DNA of 64,000 bases, taken from the NCBI GenBank assembly GCA_027579435.1, contig JANBPK010001479.1:1-64000 (forward strand), written 5' to 3'. Of this stretch, positions 20,421 through 33,368 are shown piece after piece. Within the stretch, counting starts at the first letter, position 1. Every line of letters starts with the position of its first letter. This DNA comes from Candolleomyces eurysporus (taxonomy: Eukaryota > Basidiomycota > Agaricomycetes > Agaricales > Psathyrellaceae). A program made the translations under genes and the position numbers. The notes below the pieces were generated by a model. That model made no database searches. It saw only the letters and a program-made list of their open reading frames with translations, and was not told the origin of the DNA.

Positions 20421-23400
20421 TCAAGTGGAAGGTCCTGGTTCTGGGGAAGCGGAATCATCAACCTTGGCTCGCTTAGTCTCTCTCTCGTCATCATTGGCAG
20501 GCTCCATTAGAGCAAACACCTGATCAAACACCCCAGAAGGTCTCGGTCGCTTCATCCTAGACACTTGCCTGTGCATGCTTAGGTGCAAATCCGTCCACGG
20601 ATGCCTCCCAGGAACTCGAGGGGGGCCTCGCGATGGCAAGGGTCTACGGTTGAAGAAATTGTGCGATTGAGATTCAGCTTGAGGTTGCGATTGCGATTGC
20701 GGTTGCTTCATTTTACGTCTGGGTTTGGATTTCTTCGGGGCCGGTTTCGCTTCTTCATAGTCGGAATCGCTGGGATTACTGTGTTCGTCGCTCTCACTGT
20801 CACTCACAGTATGAAGGGATTGGCCGTCCGTTCCAGCCTCCCTCGCAAGCGCAGACGAAGATGCCGTGGGTCCTCTGCTTGAACTAGCCACTGAATGCCT
20901 GGCCATGATGGGTCGCTGCCGAACAACTGTTTCTCCTGCGAGAGGAAGATAGAAAATCTCGCCTTCCCGCATGATGTCTGCGCCGACCAACGATCTCAGA
21001 ACGGCAATGAGATACGGCTCGAAGCCGAGAGACTCAATGTCCTCAACCCTCCGTGACATGTCTTCCAAGGTCACGTCTCCTTGATCCTCGATCTCCTCGT
21101 CCTCGATGATATTGAACTTGGTTAAAGAGCAACCCGGAACGATAAAGGAAATCCTGGGGCCTCCTTCGTCCTTGGGAATGCTGATTTTATGGAATCTGCA
21201 ATGGGATCGAGTGACCGGCGAGTTTGTGGGAATCGTTTTCATGGAATGGGCTCTGCGAGATGTCGCTGGAGTGTTAGATTCGGAGGGAGGGGCGTCCGGC
21301 GTATGTGGCGGTGGTACCTGGCTTGAGCTCGACGAACTCTGATCAACAGGCTGCGATGTCGTTGGGGTAACAGGTGGAACAATGGATTGCTCAGTCTGTT
21401 TGTCGACGGAGGGCGGATGAGTGTGATGATTTTCCGTTTCCACAGAGGTAGCGGGTATTGGGGGCTGGACAGAAGATTGGACGGGAGGAGGAGGAGGAGG
21501 AAGAGGAGGAGGAATCTGAAGGGGCATGGTACGATGCTGCTGTAGTACATTGCGCTTCTTCCCATGGGCGTGGAACAACGAAGGGTGAAACTGTACGGGA
21601 TGGATGGCGGCAACCTCAACCTTGTGCGAGTCGTCCTCGGCCTTCTTTGATGCAAAGTCGTGGGTCAACCGCGCAGATGCTGAGGGAGGTTGGTGTTGCT
21701 GGGAAGGAGGAGCTCCAACCTTTTGACCAATGGCAAGGGGCTGTTTCGATTTGGGTCCATTACTCCTCGCCCACGGTCCACTCAGTTGAGTTGTCGGCGA
21801 TGGCTGCGTCTGATCAGACTGCTCACTCGCTACCGAGGATGCGACGGAAGAAGCTCGGGAGCTGGTCAGGCCTTCAACCTGCAACAAACGAGCAGCGGAG
21901 AGAGCGCTTGAACTCGATCCGACGCTACCAGATTGCGACGCGGGCTTACTTGTCCCTTCAAAAGCGGGTAAGGCACTGTGTTGGAGTTTCGACCTTTTCC
22001 GAGGCTTGGTTCGAATTTCCTGCTCATCAGTTGGCGCATCGTAACTATCCTGGAATTTGTCTTTCCCTTTCGCAGATTTGGCCTTCTTCTGACCGGTCCC
22101 AGCGCCGGAGCGACCTTTTTTGGGGGATGTGCCACGCTTTCGTTTGCTCGCCGGGGCTGTCGCAGTTTGCGAAGAGAGAGACGTCACTTGCTTCGAAGAA
22201 CCGGCGGTCGAGTTACGGTCAAGCGTCGAACCAGAGAGGCGAGAAGCCATCAAACCCTGGGACTTGTTCCCTGCCTGCGACGATCTAGGACGGCAGTCAA
22301 CAGAGGAGCACGACGTGATACTAGAAAAACAAACCTTTCAGCACCTCCATCTTTCGGTGAGGGGTGAACCGGTGGCTCCGAGTCGGCAAACGGACCCTTC
22401 CCAGGGACCGCGTTGGTAGTGGATTGGAAAGGATCCGGTCCCGCCGATGAGGGCTCTGGGGCTGCAACGATAGAAGATGAAGACGGTAGATGAAGGGAAG
22501 TTGTGGAACTCTCGGTCGGCTCTGAGACTGCTCCGTTCGCAAGGTCGGCACTACGATCGGAAGAACTGACATCAGCCGCCAAAGTCCTATTGGTATGATG
22601 GACGAAGGGATCCTGTTCATGCGGAAGGGGGTTCGATAAACTTGCAGGATAAGGATTACCGATGAAGAGAGGCTGTGGATTCGCGACAACTCGATCCGAG
22701 TCGGGTTTCAAGTCAGCGACAATCTTGTCCTCGCGGCTTGGGCGTGTCGGACTGGGACCTTCCTCTTTGGTGGGCAGCGTTTCGGAGTCGAGTACCAATG
22801 GTGCAATACGGGGTGGAGGGAGGGAAGACTGTGTCCCGGGTACCGATAGACTGGCCGGGTAAGGAATAAAGCTTTGTTGTTCAGCTGGTCTCTGGACCAT
22901 TTCGACACCAGGTCCAAACACAAATTTGGGTCCTCGTAGAGGCGTCAGCTCTCTGGGAGGTGCGAGAGGACCAAATTTCGATGTTTGAGAAGTCGAATTG
23001 CCATCTTCCTCCCCTTGTGTCTCCTCCTCTTCCTCTTCCTCCGTTGGTTGGAAGACCTGCATGGGCTCCGCGAAGAAGCTTGGATCGACCACTTCGGAAT
23101 GAGACGCTTCCATAACATCGTTGTCCATTGGCACAGCGTCCGGGATGGCATCCTTGGGGACGGTCTCAGGACTTTGAGCTGGCTGGAGAGTTTGTAGGAC
23201 ATCTTCAATGACAGTGTCTACGGGCGCTGCCTCAGTCGCTGGGACATCAGAGCGGGTTTCCACAACGGTTGTTTGTTCCGGTGTTGGCGAAGGGATATCG
23301 ATCAGTTCGTCTTCTTCGATGGAGAATCCAGTGTCCGAAGGTGGAACACTCGATGCCTCTTCCACTTCTGTGGGGACGAACTCCTCCGTCGCAGGCTCTA

Positions 23401-26400
23401 CGGTGTCGGGCACGGACTCAAGTTGGGAATCAGCGGCCTCTTCACCTCCAAATTCGACGTCCGGGATCGAAATTGGTTGCGCGACATTCTCAGCCTCAAG
23501 ACCAGTCTAGATGCCAAAAATTGGTAAAACAAAATGGATATAGTTGAACCGAACTCACCTCCGGCGTACCATCTTCTTCCAAGTCAAGTTCAGCTACTTC
23601 CTCAACTCCTTCGACGTGCACGAGCATCTGGAGATCGGCCGAACTGCTCACGGAAAGAACCTCGACCTCGTCATTATCTTCCTCCCCATAAGCGTCTTCA
23701 TCGTCGTTGGCGTCCTCGGAAATAGCTTCATCGACGCTATATTGCAGCTGCTCCATGATCTCCACTTCCATAATGATGGTTTCGTCCTCCAAATCGAGAA
23801 CCTTGTCCGCTGTTTCAACGAAAATAGACGGAATATCGGCATCTTCGTCAGACACTTCCTCAATTTCGACTCGGCGATGTACTGGCTTCTCCTCAGGCAG
23901 ATCCACGGGGTGAGAGGGTTGTTCAGCTGCGATCTCAGCATCTTCGGGTAACGAAGGCTGTGGGTTGTTGTCCAAAACCTCGTCCACGATTTCTTCAGAG
24001 GATGCGAGGTCCGTTTGTGTGATTCCAGCTGTTGGCAAGAATGTCAATTAGAAACGGCATCAGCAAACTGCAAACACAGGTAGCTCACCTCCGTCATGAT
24101 CCTGGGCGCTTTCTGAAGCATCCAGATCAGCAGGCACGCTCTGAGGCGCAGTCTGGTGATCATGAGCGCCTTCCGAATGGTCGACATCAATTGGCACCTC
24201 CTCAGGCTCGTGAGCGTCGGCTGGCTGTTCGACGAGGACAGACTCATCCCCACTACGAAGTTCATCGGCCTCATCAGTCACCTCCGACGCGATATCAGCG
24301 CCTTCCAGCACGGTCACCTGCACGGGCAGCTCGAGGGGAGGGTGATGGGTCGCCTCGTCAGTCGATTGCATCGTCTCTGGGTGAACTTCATGCTCTCCCT
24401 CGCTCGCGTCCAAGGATTCCGTAGGAACGTCCAAGACAGCGACATCGTTGGAGAAAATCGCTTCTACGAGCACGGTTTCTGTGACAAGAGGAGCGTCTTG
24501 AGGCATTTCAGGGTATTCGAGATCGAAGTCTCCGTCTGGAGTAACGACTGACTCGGTGTCTTCAGCAAAGAGAGGCAAGTTGGGCAGATTTACGATTTCC
24601 AGGGGATTAGGACCATGTGGAAGTTCTTCTTCAGAATCGACATTAAACACTTCAGGCTCAGAACGCGTTTGTGGCACTTCGTGTGCAGCTTCGGTTTCAA
24701 GTATCGATGAGTCGTCCTCGGGAGCGCTTTCGACAACCTCTTGCACGGTTGGTCGGTCCTCTGCTAGTAATCCATCCTCGGGAATGCTTTCGGCAACCAC
24801 CTGCATGCTTGATTGTTCGTCTGCTGGCGATTCATCCACCGGCATCTCGAAAACCGTCGCAGGAGTTTCAGATGCGAGGCCAAGTTTGATATTCAGTGTC
24901 TCGGGGCCGGGAACGACGATTGTCTCCGCTTTGGCTTCACGAGTATCCATCTCGTTCGTCTCCGCTCCCATTTGATTAGGATCCAGGACGTCGCCAGGCA
25001 CAATGTTGATGTCGCCGCCAGAATAATAGTCTTCGGCGAACCTTTCAGGTCCTTCCCAAACGTTGGGGAGCTCAACCGAAATGGGCCCGCATTCAACTGG
25101 GTGTTCTGGAAGAAACGCTGAAGCACGAGGGTCAGGAAGTTGCAGGGAATTATCATGAAAAGGAACAGACCTGATTCAGCATCCATATTTTCATCCTTCT
25201 CTTCGACTAAAGACGGTTGAATATCGTTTTCTCCCAAGTGGTGAGCATCTAGACCCTGTTGTCGAAGCAAGGGTGCATCTCCACCCGAATAGTAATCTTC
25301 CGCATACGTACGAGGACCTGACCATGGATCAGGAATTTCAGGTGACCGAACCCACTCGTCTGGAAGGCGCTTTTGCTTTGGCGGAAATGCTAGGTAAACC
25401 AACCGGTCACTGCTAAATACTAAATACTCTCACAAAGGAAGGGACAACTCACAGGTGTCTTCCTCCAAGGGCTGTAACTCGTCGTCGTCGTCATTGGGAA
25501 CAGGATGCGGTGCTTCAAGATGACGGTCTTCGAAGGTGACGGATACTGAATCCTCTTCTCCTTCGTCATTACCTCCCGCCACGCCGTGCTCTTTATGAAC
25601 GCCATCTTCAAGACCCTCTTCTTCGAGCTCATCTTCTTCAACAGCCTCATGTTCGTCTTCTTCTTGCACAGCGATAGGCGAGGAACGCAAGTCGAGTCCT
25701 TCATCAATCTCGTCATCCGAGCCTTGGCGCAGTTGATCCTCTTCGTCTGATTCAAGGTCAATGACCTCAATTGGGGACTGTCGTCGAAACTGTTGCACAG
25801 GAGGTGACGGTTCACCGTCGCTGCTGTAGTATTCTTCGTCCTCTTCTTCATATTCATCGCCTTCGTTCTCCATCCCCGCAGTCCGTACGGCTTCCACAGA
25901 ATAGCCATATCGGCCTCCCCGGAGTCCAGGTTGGGCGTGCATAGACGTATCCTCGACTTCGGGGGAGCCTTCCTCGTCCCATTCCTCGTCTTCCCCGAAG
26001 AGCTGAGAATCTTGGTCCTCCTCTACCCCTTCGTCCTCAGATGCATTTCCACCTTTTTCCATTGGTTCCGGGCTACCACTTCCATCCGAGTCGGAGAGAA
26101 TCTCAATGGGTTGACCCTTGTTCCATCCTTCACCAAGACCAGGTCCTTCGCGTGGATCACGAGCCTTTCCTTTGCTTATTTCACGCCGCAGTTTGATCTC
26201 GGCAAAGGAGTCATCGACAAAGGACTCATCTTGCTCTGACTCCGCGTCGTGACCCTGGGAGGTGGGCACGTAAGGAGTGGTTGGTTCTTCCGCTTCTGCT
26301 TGACCGAGGGCCTGGCGAAGGGCACCAGTTATGCCACCAATCCAGGAATCGAAGTCGGTCTGACTGAACTTGTCGTACGGATTCAATATTGGAGGGCGAG

Positions 26401-26500
26401 CCAAACGCCTAGAGGCATCTGAGCGAACGGCTCCTGCTGACAATGGGGTTGGATGTGGTGGGGCCGGCACGCGTGGCGTGTGGGCATATGGCGTCGACAT
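20421..26500 (-). CDS. Very large acidic low-complexity protein, function unknown
   Basis: Minus-strand exons 26500-25453, 25389-25171, 25117-24089, 24028-23559, 23506 to ~22330 and ~22260-20421; the first four introns are GT/AG with continuous phase. About 1,950 residues. N-terminus YDKFSQTDFDSWIGGI; then long Glu/Asp/Ser/Val-rich stretches. A repeated motif (AEDYYSGGD) occurs twice, at the end of exon 2 and in exon 3, each after W.GP. The C-terminal ~600 residues are basic and Ser/Pro/Gln-rich with KRKR and KPRRKMK tracts suggesting nuclear location, plus an ordered-looking block ISFIVPGCSLTKFNIIEDEE, DIESLGFEPYLIAVLRSLVG. I do not recognise the family. The last intron (22260-22330) is unclear: weak donors only, so two genes abutting near 22250 is the alternative. 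Confidence 0.7.
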
Positions 26501-26651
26501 GGGCGTGGGCGTCGTCGGGCAAGCTCTGGGCGGGATAGACGGCAGACAAGAGAAAGAAACGCGAGTCTGCCAGTGAGCGTGGCAGAGAGACGGTCAAGTG
26601 CTGAGACAGCCTGAATTTATTAATTTTTGACTTTATTTAGCCTTCAGTCAC
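26501..26651. promoter_or_regulatory. Divergent promoter candidate
   Basis: 151 bp between the start codons of the large acidic gene (minus) and the IMPACT-like gene (plus). It includes an AT-rich stretch (tttattaatttttgactttatt, 26613-26636, cited in part). Both genes probably use it. Confidence 0.45.
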
Positions 26652-27532
26652 ATGCTCGCCCATCATCATTTCTCTTCAATGTCATCATCATCCAGACCTC
26701 CCAAGCCTCAGAGCACCCTGGACGCGTTCATTTCCTCGAGAAGGAAACCAGTTTCAGAGCCAGTTTTCACCTCCAGCGAGATTCACGACCGGGGGTCCGT
26801 GTTCGTCGCAAATATCTACCATGCCAACACTCAGCAGGAAGCAAAGGCACGCGTCGACCAGATGAAGGCTATCGTACACAGCACGAAACCAGCCACTCAT
26901 GAAATGTCAGCTTGGAGATGCATGGTCCCGAAGCCAGGACGATCCGGCTTGGGTGGTCCAGAAGACTTTGAGCTGCAGTCTGGGAGCAAAGATGACGGAG
27001 AGCGATGGGCCGGGGGCAAAATATTGAACGTCATGGAAACATTAGGAATTCTCGATGCCGTTATCATCGTCAGTCGCTGGTATGTAGATGTGCTACTCTC
27101 CAGGACTCCCTTAACAATATCTGCGCCCCACCGACTAGGTATGGAGGCGAGCTGCTAGGCCCTGCTCGCTTCTCTCATATCGAGGAGTGTGCTATGGAAG
27201 TGGCGCGGAAGTTCAAAGACCAGGAAGAGCTGGTTGAGCTTAGAGCTCTGCTCGAAACATTGGATGATCTCCTTGCCACTCTTCGGGAGGAACACCAGCA
27301 ATTATCCTCCTCTACCTCGGCAGCAACTCCGTCCTCTTCCACCGACAGCCCACAAGCAAGCTCCTCTTCCAAGATATCTCTCAGAAAGCCCAACTACGCG
27401 TCATTGGACATCGCGAAAGCAAGGCGCCTGATTCGAGCAAGGGAGAGTGCGATAAACTCTGTTAAAACCTTGCTCGCTAAGTTGCGGGAGAATTCCGACC
27501 AACCGCAGATCCCAGAAGTGACCACGTCCTAA
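26652..27532 (+). CDS. IMPACT/YIH1 family (UPF0029) protein
   Basis: Join 26652-27079 and 27139-27532; 273 residues. Yih1/IMPACT proteins bind Gcn1 and dampen Gcn2 kinase activation in the cytosol; that role needs an RWD domain, which I do not see here, so this may be a shorter UPF0029 protein. Seen: N-terminus PKPQSTLDAFISSRRKPVSE, then the UPF0029 core DRGSVFVANIYHANTQQEA, HEMSAWRC, DDGERWAGGKILNVMETLG and, across the splice, VSRWYGGELLGPARFSHI. The C-terminus has a coiled-coil-like segment and a Ser-rich linker (~200-225). The intron splits the Trp codon of SRWYGG. A second in-frame ATG near 26679 is an alternative start. Confidence 0.85.
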
Positions 27533-28106
27533 TACTACGTAGGGCAATAGCACCTGACCCGACTTCAAGTGCACGAGACGAGTACTCTAAAGTCTCCAAG
27601 GGGAACGGGAACCACGGTGAGCACCCGTTCTCACCTGTTCTCATCCCACACCATCTGCTCTCCTTGCTCCTGATTCTCTCATCGCGAATTGGAGCATCCT
27701 CGGAACAGAGCGATGCTCGGCCAATGCTCGGCCACGCTTCCCTCCCACCAACCTTTCGCGGCGACAAGCTACGCCAGATCCTAAATAGGACGTGTACATA
27801 CCAAGTGACCCCATTATTGAACACTTTTTTCCCATTCCGTCTGGTTCGCTGAGGTATACAGTCTGGCCTGGGTGCTGTTTGCTGCAACATGGTTCCCGCC
27901 CCCCGAATTTCTCTGGACGACCCATGCACCCGTGGCCGATCCCAAACCAGAAACGTCTGGCACGACCGTTAATACTTCGGGCAAACATCATCGCGCGCTC
28001 ACGCTTCCAGTTGTCGGATGATATTCCACGAACGGTTTATTAGAGTCGCTGCAGCGTCCCTGGTCGTTTGCCGGTACCCTCTGCAGCACGAATCGCACCA
28101 CCGACA
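27533..28106. other. Intergenic, upstream of the GH74 gene
   Basis: 574 bp without a recognised gene. A minus ORF of 116 codons (27641-27991) has no family features. The stretch should contain the GH74 promoter; no certain TATA box or CreA-type site cluster was picked out by eye. Confidence 0.6.
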
Positions 28107-31100
28107 ATGAGGGTCACCACTTGGCTGGCGAGAGCGGCCGCCGCGCTGACTCTTTCTTCATTCGCCTTCGCCGTTCCTTCCCAGAAGTATAACTGGAAGA
28201 ACGTGAAGATTGGCGGAGGCGGAGGTTTCGTCCCCGGAATCGTATTCAACGCAAAAGAAAAGGTGGGTTGGCGACGCGTCCTCATTCGACCAGCTTGTTC
28301 ACTGACGGTTAATGTCCGTCATAGGGACTTGCATACGCGAGAACCGATATTGGCGGTGCATACAGGTTGAACGCCGACGACAGTTGGACACCGCTGCTTG
28401 ACTGGGCCGACGATGCAAGATGGAACTATTGGGGTATCGATGCCCTCGCAACTGACCCAGTCGAACCAAACCGTCTTTACCTGGTAAGGCTCGTCCGACT
28501 GAGAACCGCTCCTTCTTACGCTGACTCTTCGCCCTATCCAGGCCACGGGAATGTACACGAACTCCTGGGACCCGAACAATGGCCAAATTCTAATTTCAAC
28601 AGATCGTGGAGCTTCTTTCAATGTTTCGAAGCTGCCATTTAAAGTCGGAGGGAACATGCCTGGACGTGGGATGTAAGTGGCACCATGGCTCTCACAGAAA
28701 GGCTCGTCGCTGACATGCGTTGGCCCAAAGCGGCGAGGTATAGACTATTGCTTTTATCGCCTACAGAGGTTCTAATACTGTGCCATAGCGCCTCGCAATC
28801 GACCCCAAGAGCAACAATATCCTGTATTTTGGTGCTCGAAGTGGAAATGGGCTTTGGAAATCTACAGACTATGGGAAAGCCTGGGCCAAGGTCGCGAGTT
28901 TCCCCAGTGCTGGTGAGCCGCTTTTGGTATCAGTCAAGGAAGACAGGCTGACATTCGAAAAGGAACCTACATTCCCGTTCCTGGAGACACCAACGACTAT
29001 AACACGGACATAGTTGGTACGTGCAACTCCTCTGGTTATATTGAGCGCCTCCATAATGACCGTTTCGATTCAAAAGGAATTGCATGGGTTACCTTCGATT
29101 CGACTACTGGAACATCTGGAAGCGCCACGCCCCGCATTTTTGTTGGTGTGGCCAACAAAGATTCGCAAAGCATTTTCGTCTCGAATGATGCAGGAAATAC
29201 ATGTAAGGACTTGGTTCGGTCTGCGTCTGCGGGGTGGTGATCTCATATCTGCTTCGTTTTCAGGGAGTGCCGTGGCCGGACAGCCAACTGGGTTCATCCC
29301 TCACAAGGGCGTCCTTTCTCCGTCTGAGAAGACTCTCTACATCTCTTATTCTGATGGCGCTGGACCTGTAAGTCAACCCTTGGATCGGCATCCTGAAATA
29401 GTTGCTGAAGCCTAGAAAGTATGACGGAAACGGAGGAGCAGTGTACAAGTACGACATCGCGTCGGGGACATGTGAGTGCTTTTCTCTTTCGCCTCTTTCG
29501 CCGACATGAATGACAGCACTCACCAACGATTAGGGACGAATATCACGCCTGTCTCTGGCGGCGATCTCTACTTCGGATTTGGTGGAGTTGCCGTTGACTC
29601 GCAGCGACCCGGAACCATCATGGTGGCTGCACTCAACTCCTGGTGGCCCGACGGCCAGATTTTCAGGTCTACCAACAGCGGTGCAACATGGTCGCCGCTC
29701 TGGTCTTGGGGCAACTATCCCGAGCTGAACAAGCATTACAGCTACTCCAACAGCAAGGCCCCATGGCTGGGACCAAACTATCCCGACACGTTAGCTGGAA
29801 ACCTTCAAATTGGCTGGATGATGGAATGTAAGTCTTATTCCGCTTTTTGGTAAATTGCCTTTCTGAGAGTTATCAAAGCGCTCGAAATTGATCCTTTCGA
29901 CTCTAACCATTGGCTCTATGGTACCGGCGCTACGATCTATGGTGGGCGGGACCTTCTCCAGGTACCGAGATAGCTGATCGTCTCGAGATACTCGACGCTG
30001 ACCCATATGGCTTTACAGTGGGACGCCAAGCACAACGTGTCCATCTCCTCCCTCGCTGATGGGCTGGAGGAAACTGCAATCCTTGGTCTCATCTCACCTC
30101 CCTCCGGACCTCAGCTTCTCTCCGCTGTGGGCGACCTCGGCGGTATGTATGCTTCCATTTGAGCGGGATTGCGACATAATAATCGCCCTACTATTGCCAT
30201 AGGGTTTGTCCACCATTCCTTGAGTGCCGCACCCGCCTCCGGTTTCAAGGACCCTAACTGGGCGACTGCCTCGGATATCGATTTCGCCGGTAATAACCCC
30301 AGTATCGTTGTGCGGGTAGGCACTGGCGACAGGTAAGTCATAGGGATAAAGTCTTTATACAATCGTTGATGAGACGCGTTTCAGCTCCTCGGGAAAGCAA
30401 GTTGCAATCTCAAGGGACTACGGTAATTCATGGTATGTTGCATTGCTTTCATGAGGTGTATCAGGCATTGAGATTTTGTCTGTAGGTCCCAGCACTACGG
30501 GGCTGCTGACAACGTTTCTGGTAAGGCGCCCCTTGTCCACGCTACATCTATTCAATATGGCCTCATACATACACGAACAGGGGGGGAAGATTGCAGTGTC
30601 CGCAGATGGTGACATCATTCTCTGGAGATCGAATGGAAACGGGGTGCTCGTGTCGCAAAACATGGGCTCCTTCGCTCCCGTCGCCACGCTGCCCTCGTCC
30701 ACCACGATCGTCACCTCCGACAAAAAGGACAACGCGGTGTTCTACGCTGCGGCTGGCTCCACCTTTTATCTTTCTACAGATGGCGGCAAAACCTTTGCTG
30801 CCAAAGGATCGTTGGGCGCTTCGACATCCACTTTCGAAATCGCTGTCAACCCGAATAAGACGGGCGACATCTGGGTGTCTACGGACAAAGGTCTTTTCCA
30901 CTCGGCTGACAGTGGGGCTACTTTTACAGGTATCCCCGGGATTTCGCAGGCCTGGGGAGTGGCACTGGGTGCTCCAGCTTCTGCAGGCGGCTATCCAGCT
31001 ATCTTCGCCGCAGCCAATGCCAACGTGAATGGTGTTGGCTACTTCAAATCAGACGACCAAGGCGCTAGCTGGGTTCAGATTAACGATCCAGCCCATGGCT

Positions 31101-31639
31101 TCGGCTCTGCAAGCGCCAATGTTGTTGCAGCTGACTCCCGAGTATATGGAAGGTCAATGTCAAACCGTTGGGTAGTGTTCTTTCTCGTAACTTGACGCGT
31201 TTTTTTTTTAGGGTTTACATTGGGACGAATGGGAGAGGAATCTTCTATGGTGATGCGGGAGGCACCAATCCCCCTCCAACCTCCACGGGCACATCCGCGA
31301 CTANCCCCAACAAGCGCTTCGAGTGGGGTCGTGACCACCCCGGGCACAACCCCTCCTGTCTCTTCAACCACGAGTTCCGTGGCGATTCCGTCGGCGACTG
31401 CCAGTCCATGGGGTCAATGCGGAGGTACGTGTACTGATCTACGCGGTATTTAGTAACTGAAAGAACCTCACTTTGGCACGTTCCTTCTAGGTGCGAACTG
31501 GACTGGCCCCGCAACTTGCCCTGCTGGTTTCGTGTGCAGAGCTGGCAATGAGTGTAAGCCTTTCTCTTTACAAAGTAAAGTCCTCCGAGATGCTCACATT
31601 ATTGTGACAGGGTACTCTCAATGCGTTCCCGCTTCTTAA
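28107..31639 (+). CDS. Secreted GH74 xyloglucanase with C-terminal CBM1
   Basis: Nineteen exons by eye, including 28107-28262, 28325-28483, 28542-28672, a 7-nt exon 28731-28737, 28789-28912 and the last 31611-31639. Cleaves xyloglucan outside the cell. Residues 1-22 are a signal peptide (LARAAAALTLSSFAFA). Two beta-propeller halves carry BNR-like repeats (ISTDRGASFNVS, FVSNDAGNTW, STNSGATWSP, HSADSGATF). The two catalytic aspartates expected in GH74 are in YARTDIGGAYR (Asp60) and AVGDLGGF. A Thr/Ser/Pro linker leads to a CBM1: SPWGQCGGANWTGPATCPAG, FVCRAGNEWYSQC. Two frame breaks, a G run at 30581-30586 (one G too many) and N at 31304 before CCCC, look like homopolymer errors. The gene is otherwise intact. 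Confidence 0.92.
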
Positions 31640-32344
31640 TCGATACGAAGTCGTCTTTATCATTCACCTGTTTAATTGAAACCACTTCACCGTTACTTTG
31701 TTCCTTCCCGGACTTGTTCTAGTACTAGGCTTTCCCCGGGCCTGAATTAAAGACGAAATGAGGTGGCTCAGACACCGAGGAACAATGTACAACGGGCATT
31801 GGACTGGTGGACTGCGGCTTTATTAGTGACAACGATACGTCTTCCTCAAAGAAGCGCCACTATGTTGTATGTCTTTCCGTATCTTGCCTCATCACCTTTG
31901 CCGTGGTGTGATTTGGGAGATGAAGTGTCGATCTTAGGTTATGAGGCTGAGAAGGCTTTATCGATCGCTTCACAAGGCCTGGCGCTTTGGATTGGCAGGT
32001 CCCGAGTCAGGAGTTGCGGAACGCTAAGTTAAGTATGAGAAGCCCAAGCAAGGGCATCGATTGCATGGGCTGAATCGGGACTACAGCCGCTGAGTTCCAC
32101 TGGGATTGCACGCAAAATCCCGCAGAACAGAGATTCCTCGGCGACAACCAGGGCGTGAAGACCTCCCAGCATCAACTCGTTCAGCCATCGAGGCAGTCTT
32201 TCCATCAACGCAGGATGGGAGAAGTGCAACCTCCCCCTCTATTATCATGGGGTCGAATCTAATTTAAGATCATAAAGATAGTCCTGGATTATGGTATCAT
32301 CATAGCATCGTACAAACTAAACACTCTAACCCACACCCTTCAGT
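31640..32344. other. Convergent intergenic region, no gene recognised
   Basis: 705 bp between the 3' ends of GH74 (plus) and RER1 (minus). Short ORFs at 31763-32032 and 32029-32229 have no recognisable features. Confidence 0.65.
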
Positions 32345-33213
32345 CTATCTGGCCGCGTTCCCATACCGGGCCTTCCTACCGATATCGAAAGGCACGTATT
32401 TGTATTTTATCATGTGCCTGTTAACGTGATGTGAGCGCGCGGTCATAGGACGTCGAGTAGCCACTCACTGAATCTGTCTTCGCATAGTAAGAGCAAAGAG
32501 AACGAAGAAATAGACGACAAGGATTGGCCAGTAGACGGGCACATCGAAAATTTCCGAGAATGTGCAGAACAGCGCGACCAAGGTTGCTCGAGTGGATGAC
32601 AACCTAGGGTGACATTAGCAAAGGCACATAATACTAATAAATCATGTCTCGCACCAAAATTGCCATTCAGGCAAACGACGGACGAAAGGCCTGAATTCGT
32701 CATCCCTTTGGGATGGGAGTGGGCTAACGACATCTCCCCCTTCCTCGATTTCGTCGGCCAGTAAGTCATCCTCAAGGGAGGGGTCGAATTTAGGCTGTAG
32801 GAATGCGAGGAGAAGGTTGAGGAGATAAATTGCCAAGGCATCTAAAGCTACGTGAGTACGGTCGAGGGCTAAAGCGTCGCTGACAACTCACAGCATACTG
32901 TAAAATTGAATGGCAGAACATTTTCAGTAATGGGCCAATGGACGTCTCGGAATTATATTACGAACCTATATACCACTAAACGAGGAATAGTTAGTTCAGC
33001 CGAGGGCGCATGATGACGAAAACAGCTTACCCCTTGTGCCAATACAATCCGGAGGAAAAACACTACCAGGAGACCAGCCAAAGCAAGCCAGCGTTGCAGC
33101 ACATGAGGTGTCCAACGGTCGAGGGTTTGCTGGTACGTCCGCAGCAGCTTCGCCCACTGGTTAGAAGCATTTTGGAGGGGCGTAGATTCCATGCCAGAGC
33201 CTTCAGACATCAT
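32345..33213 (-). CDS. RER1: RER1 family protein (Golgi-to-ER retrieval receptor)
   Basis: Six exons on the minus strand: 33213-33031, 32975-32966 (10 nt), 32897-32892 (6 nt), 32841-32655, 32603-32469, 32417-32345; 197 residues, the usual Rer1 length. Rer1 sorts ER membrane proteins into COPI vesicles. Seen: N-terminal [20 protein letters not shown]; membrane segment with RIVLAQG, continued by the two tiny exons as [20 protein letters not shown]; acidic loop [37 protein letters not shown]; a third and fourth hydrophobic segment ([20 protein letters not shown]); and the conserved end [19 protein letters not shown]. Two adjacent ATGs (33213, 33210) are possible starts. Phases fit only if both micro-exons are used. 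Confidence 0.92.
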
Positions 33214-33368
33214 GACTGTCGTGAGGTCGTGAATAGAACTTGGACTTGACGTTAGGCAGAGGGCAAGCGACGTGGATTTGCCTGTGGCTGTGACCCTCCA
33301 TTTTCAAGCGGAGAACGAAAAAGGGTGACGTTGACTTCTCGGGCGCTTGCCATTGGGAAGTTCCAGTG
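33214..33368. promoter_or_regulatory. Divergent promoter candidate
   Basis: 155 bp between the RER1 start (minus) and the glycerate-kinase-like start (plus). No specific element identified. Confidence 0.4.

Noticed and set aside
21458..22288. 276-codon plus-strand ORF
   Set aside because: Antisense to a long minus exon; composition is the shadow of a low-complexity reading frame and there is no exon chain or family motif.
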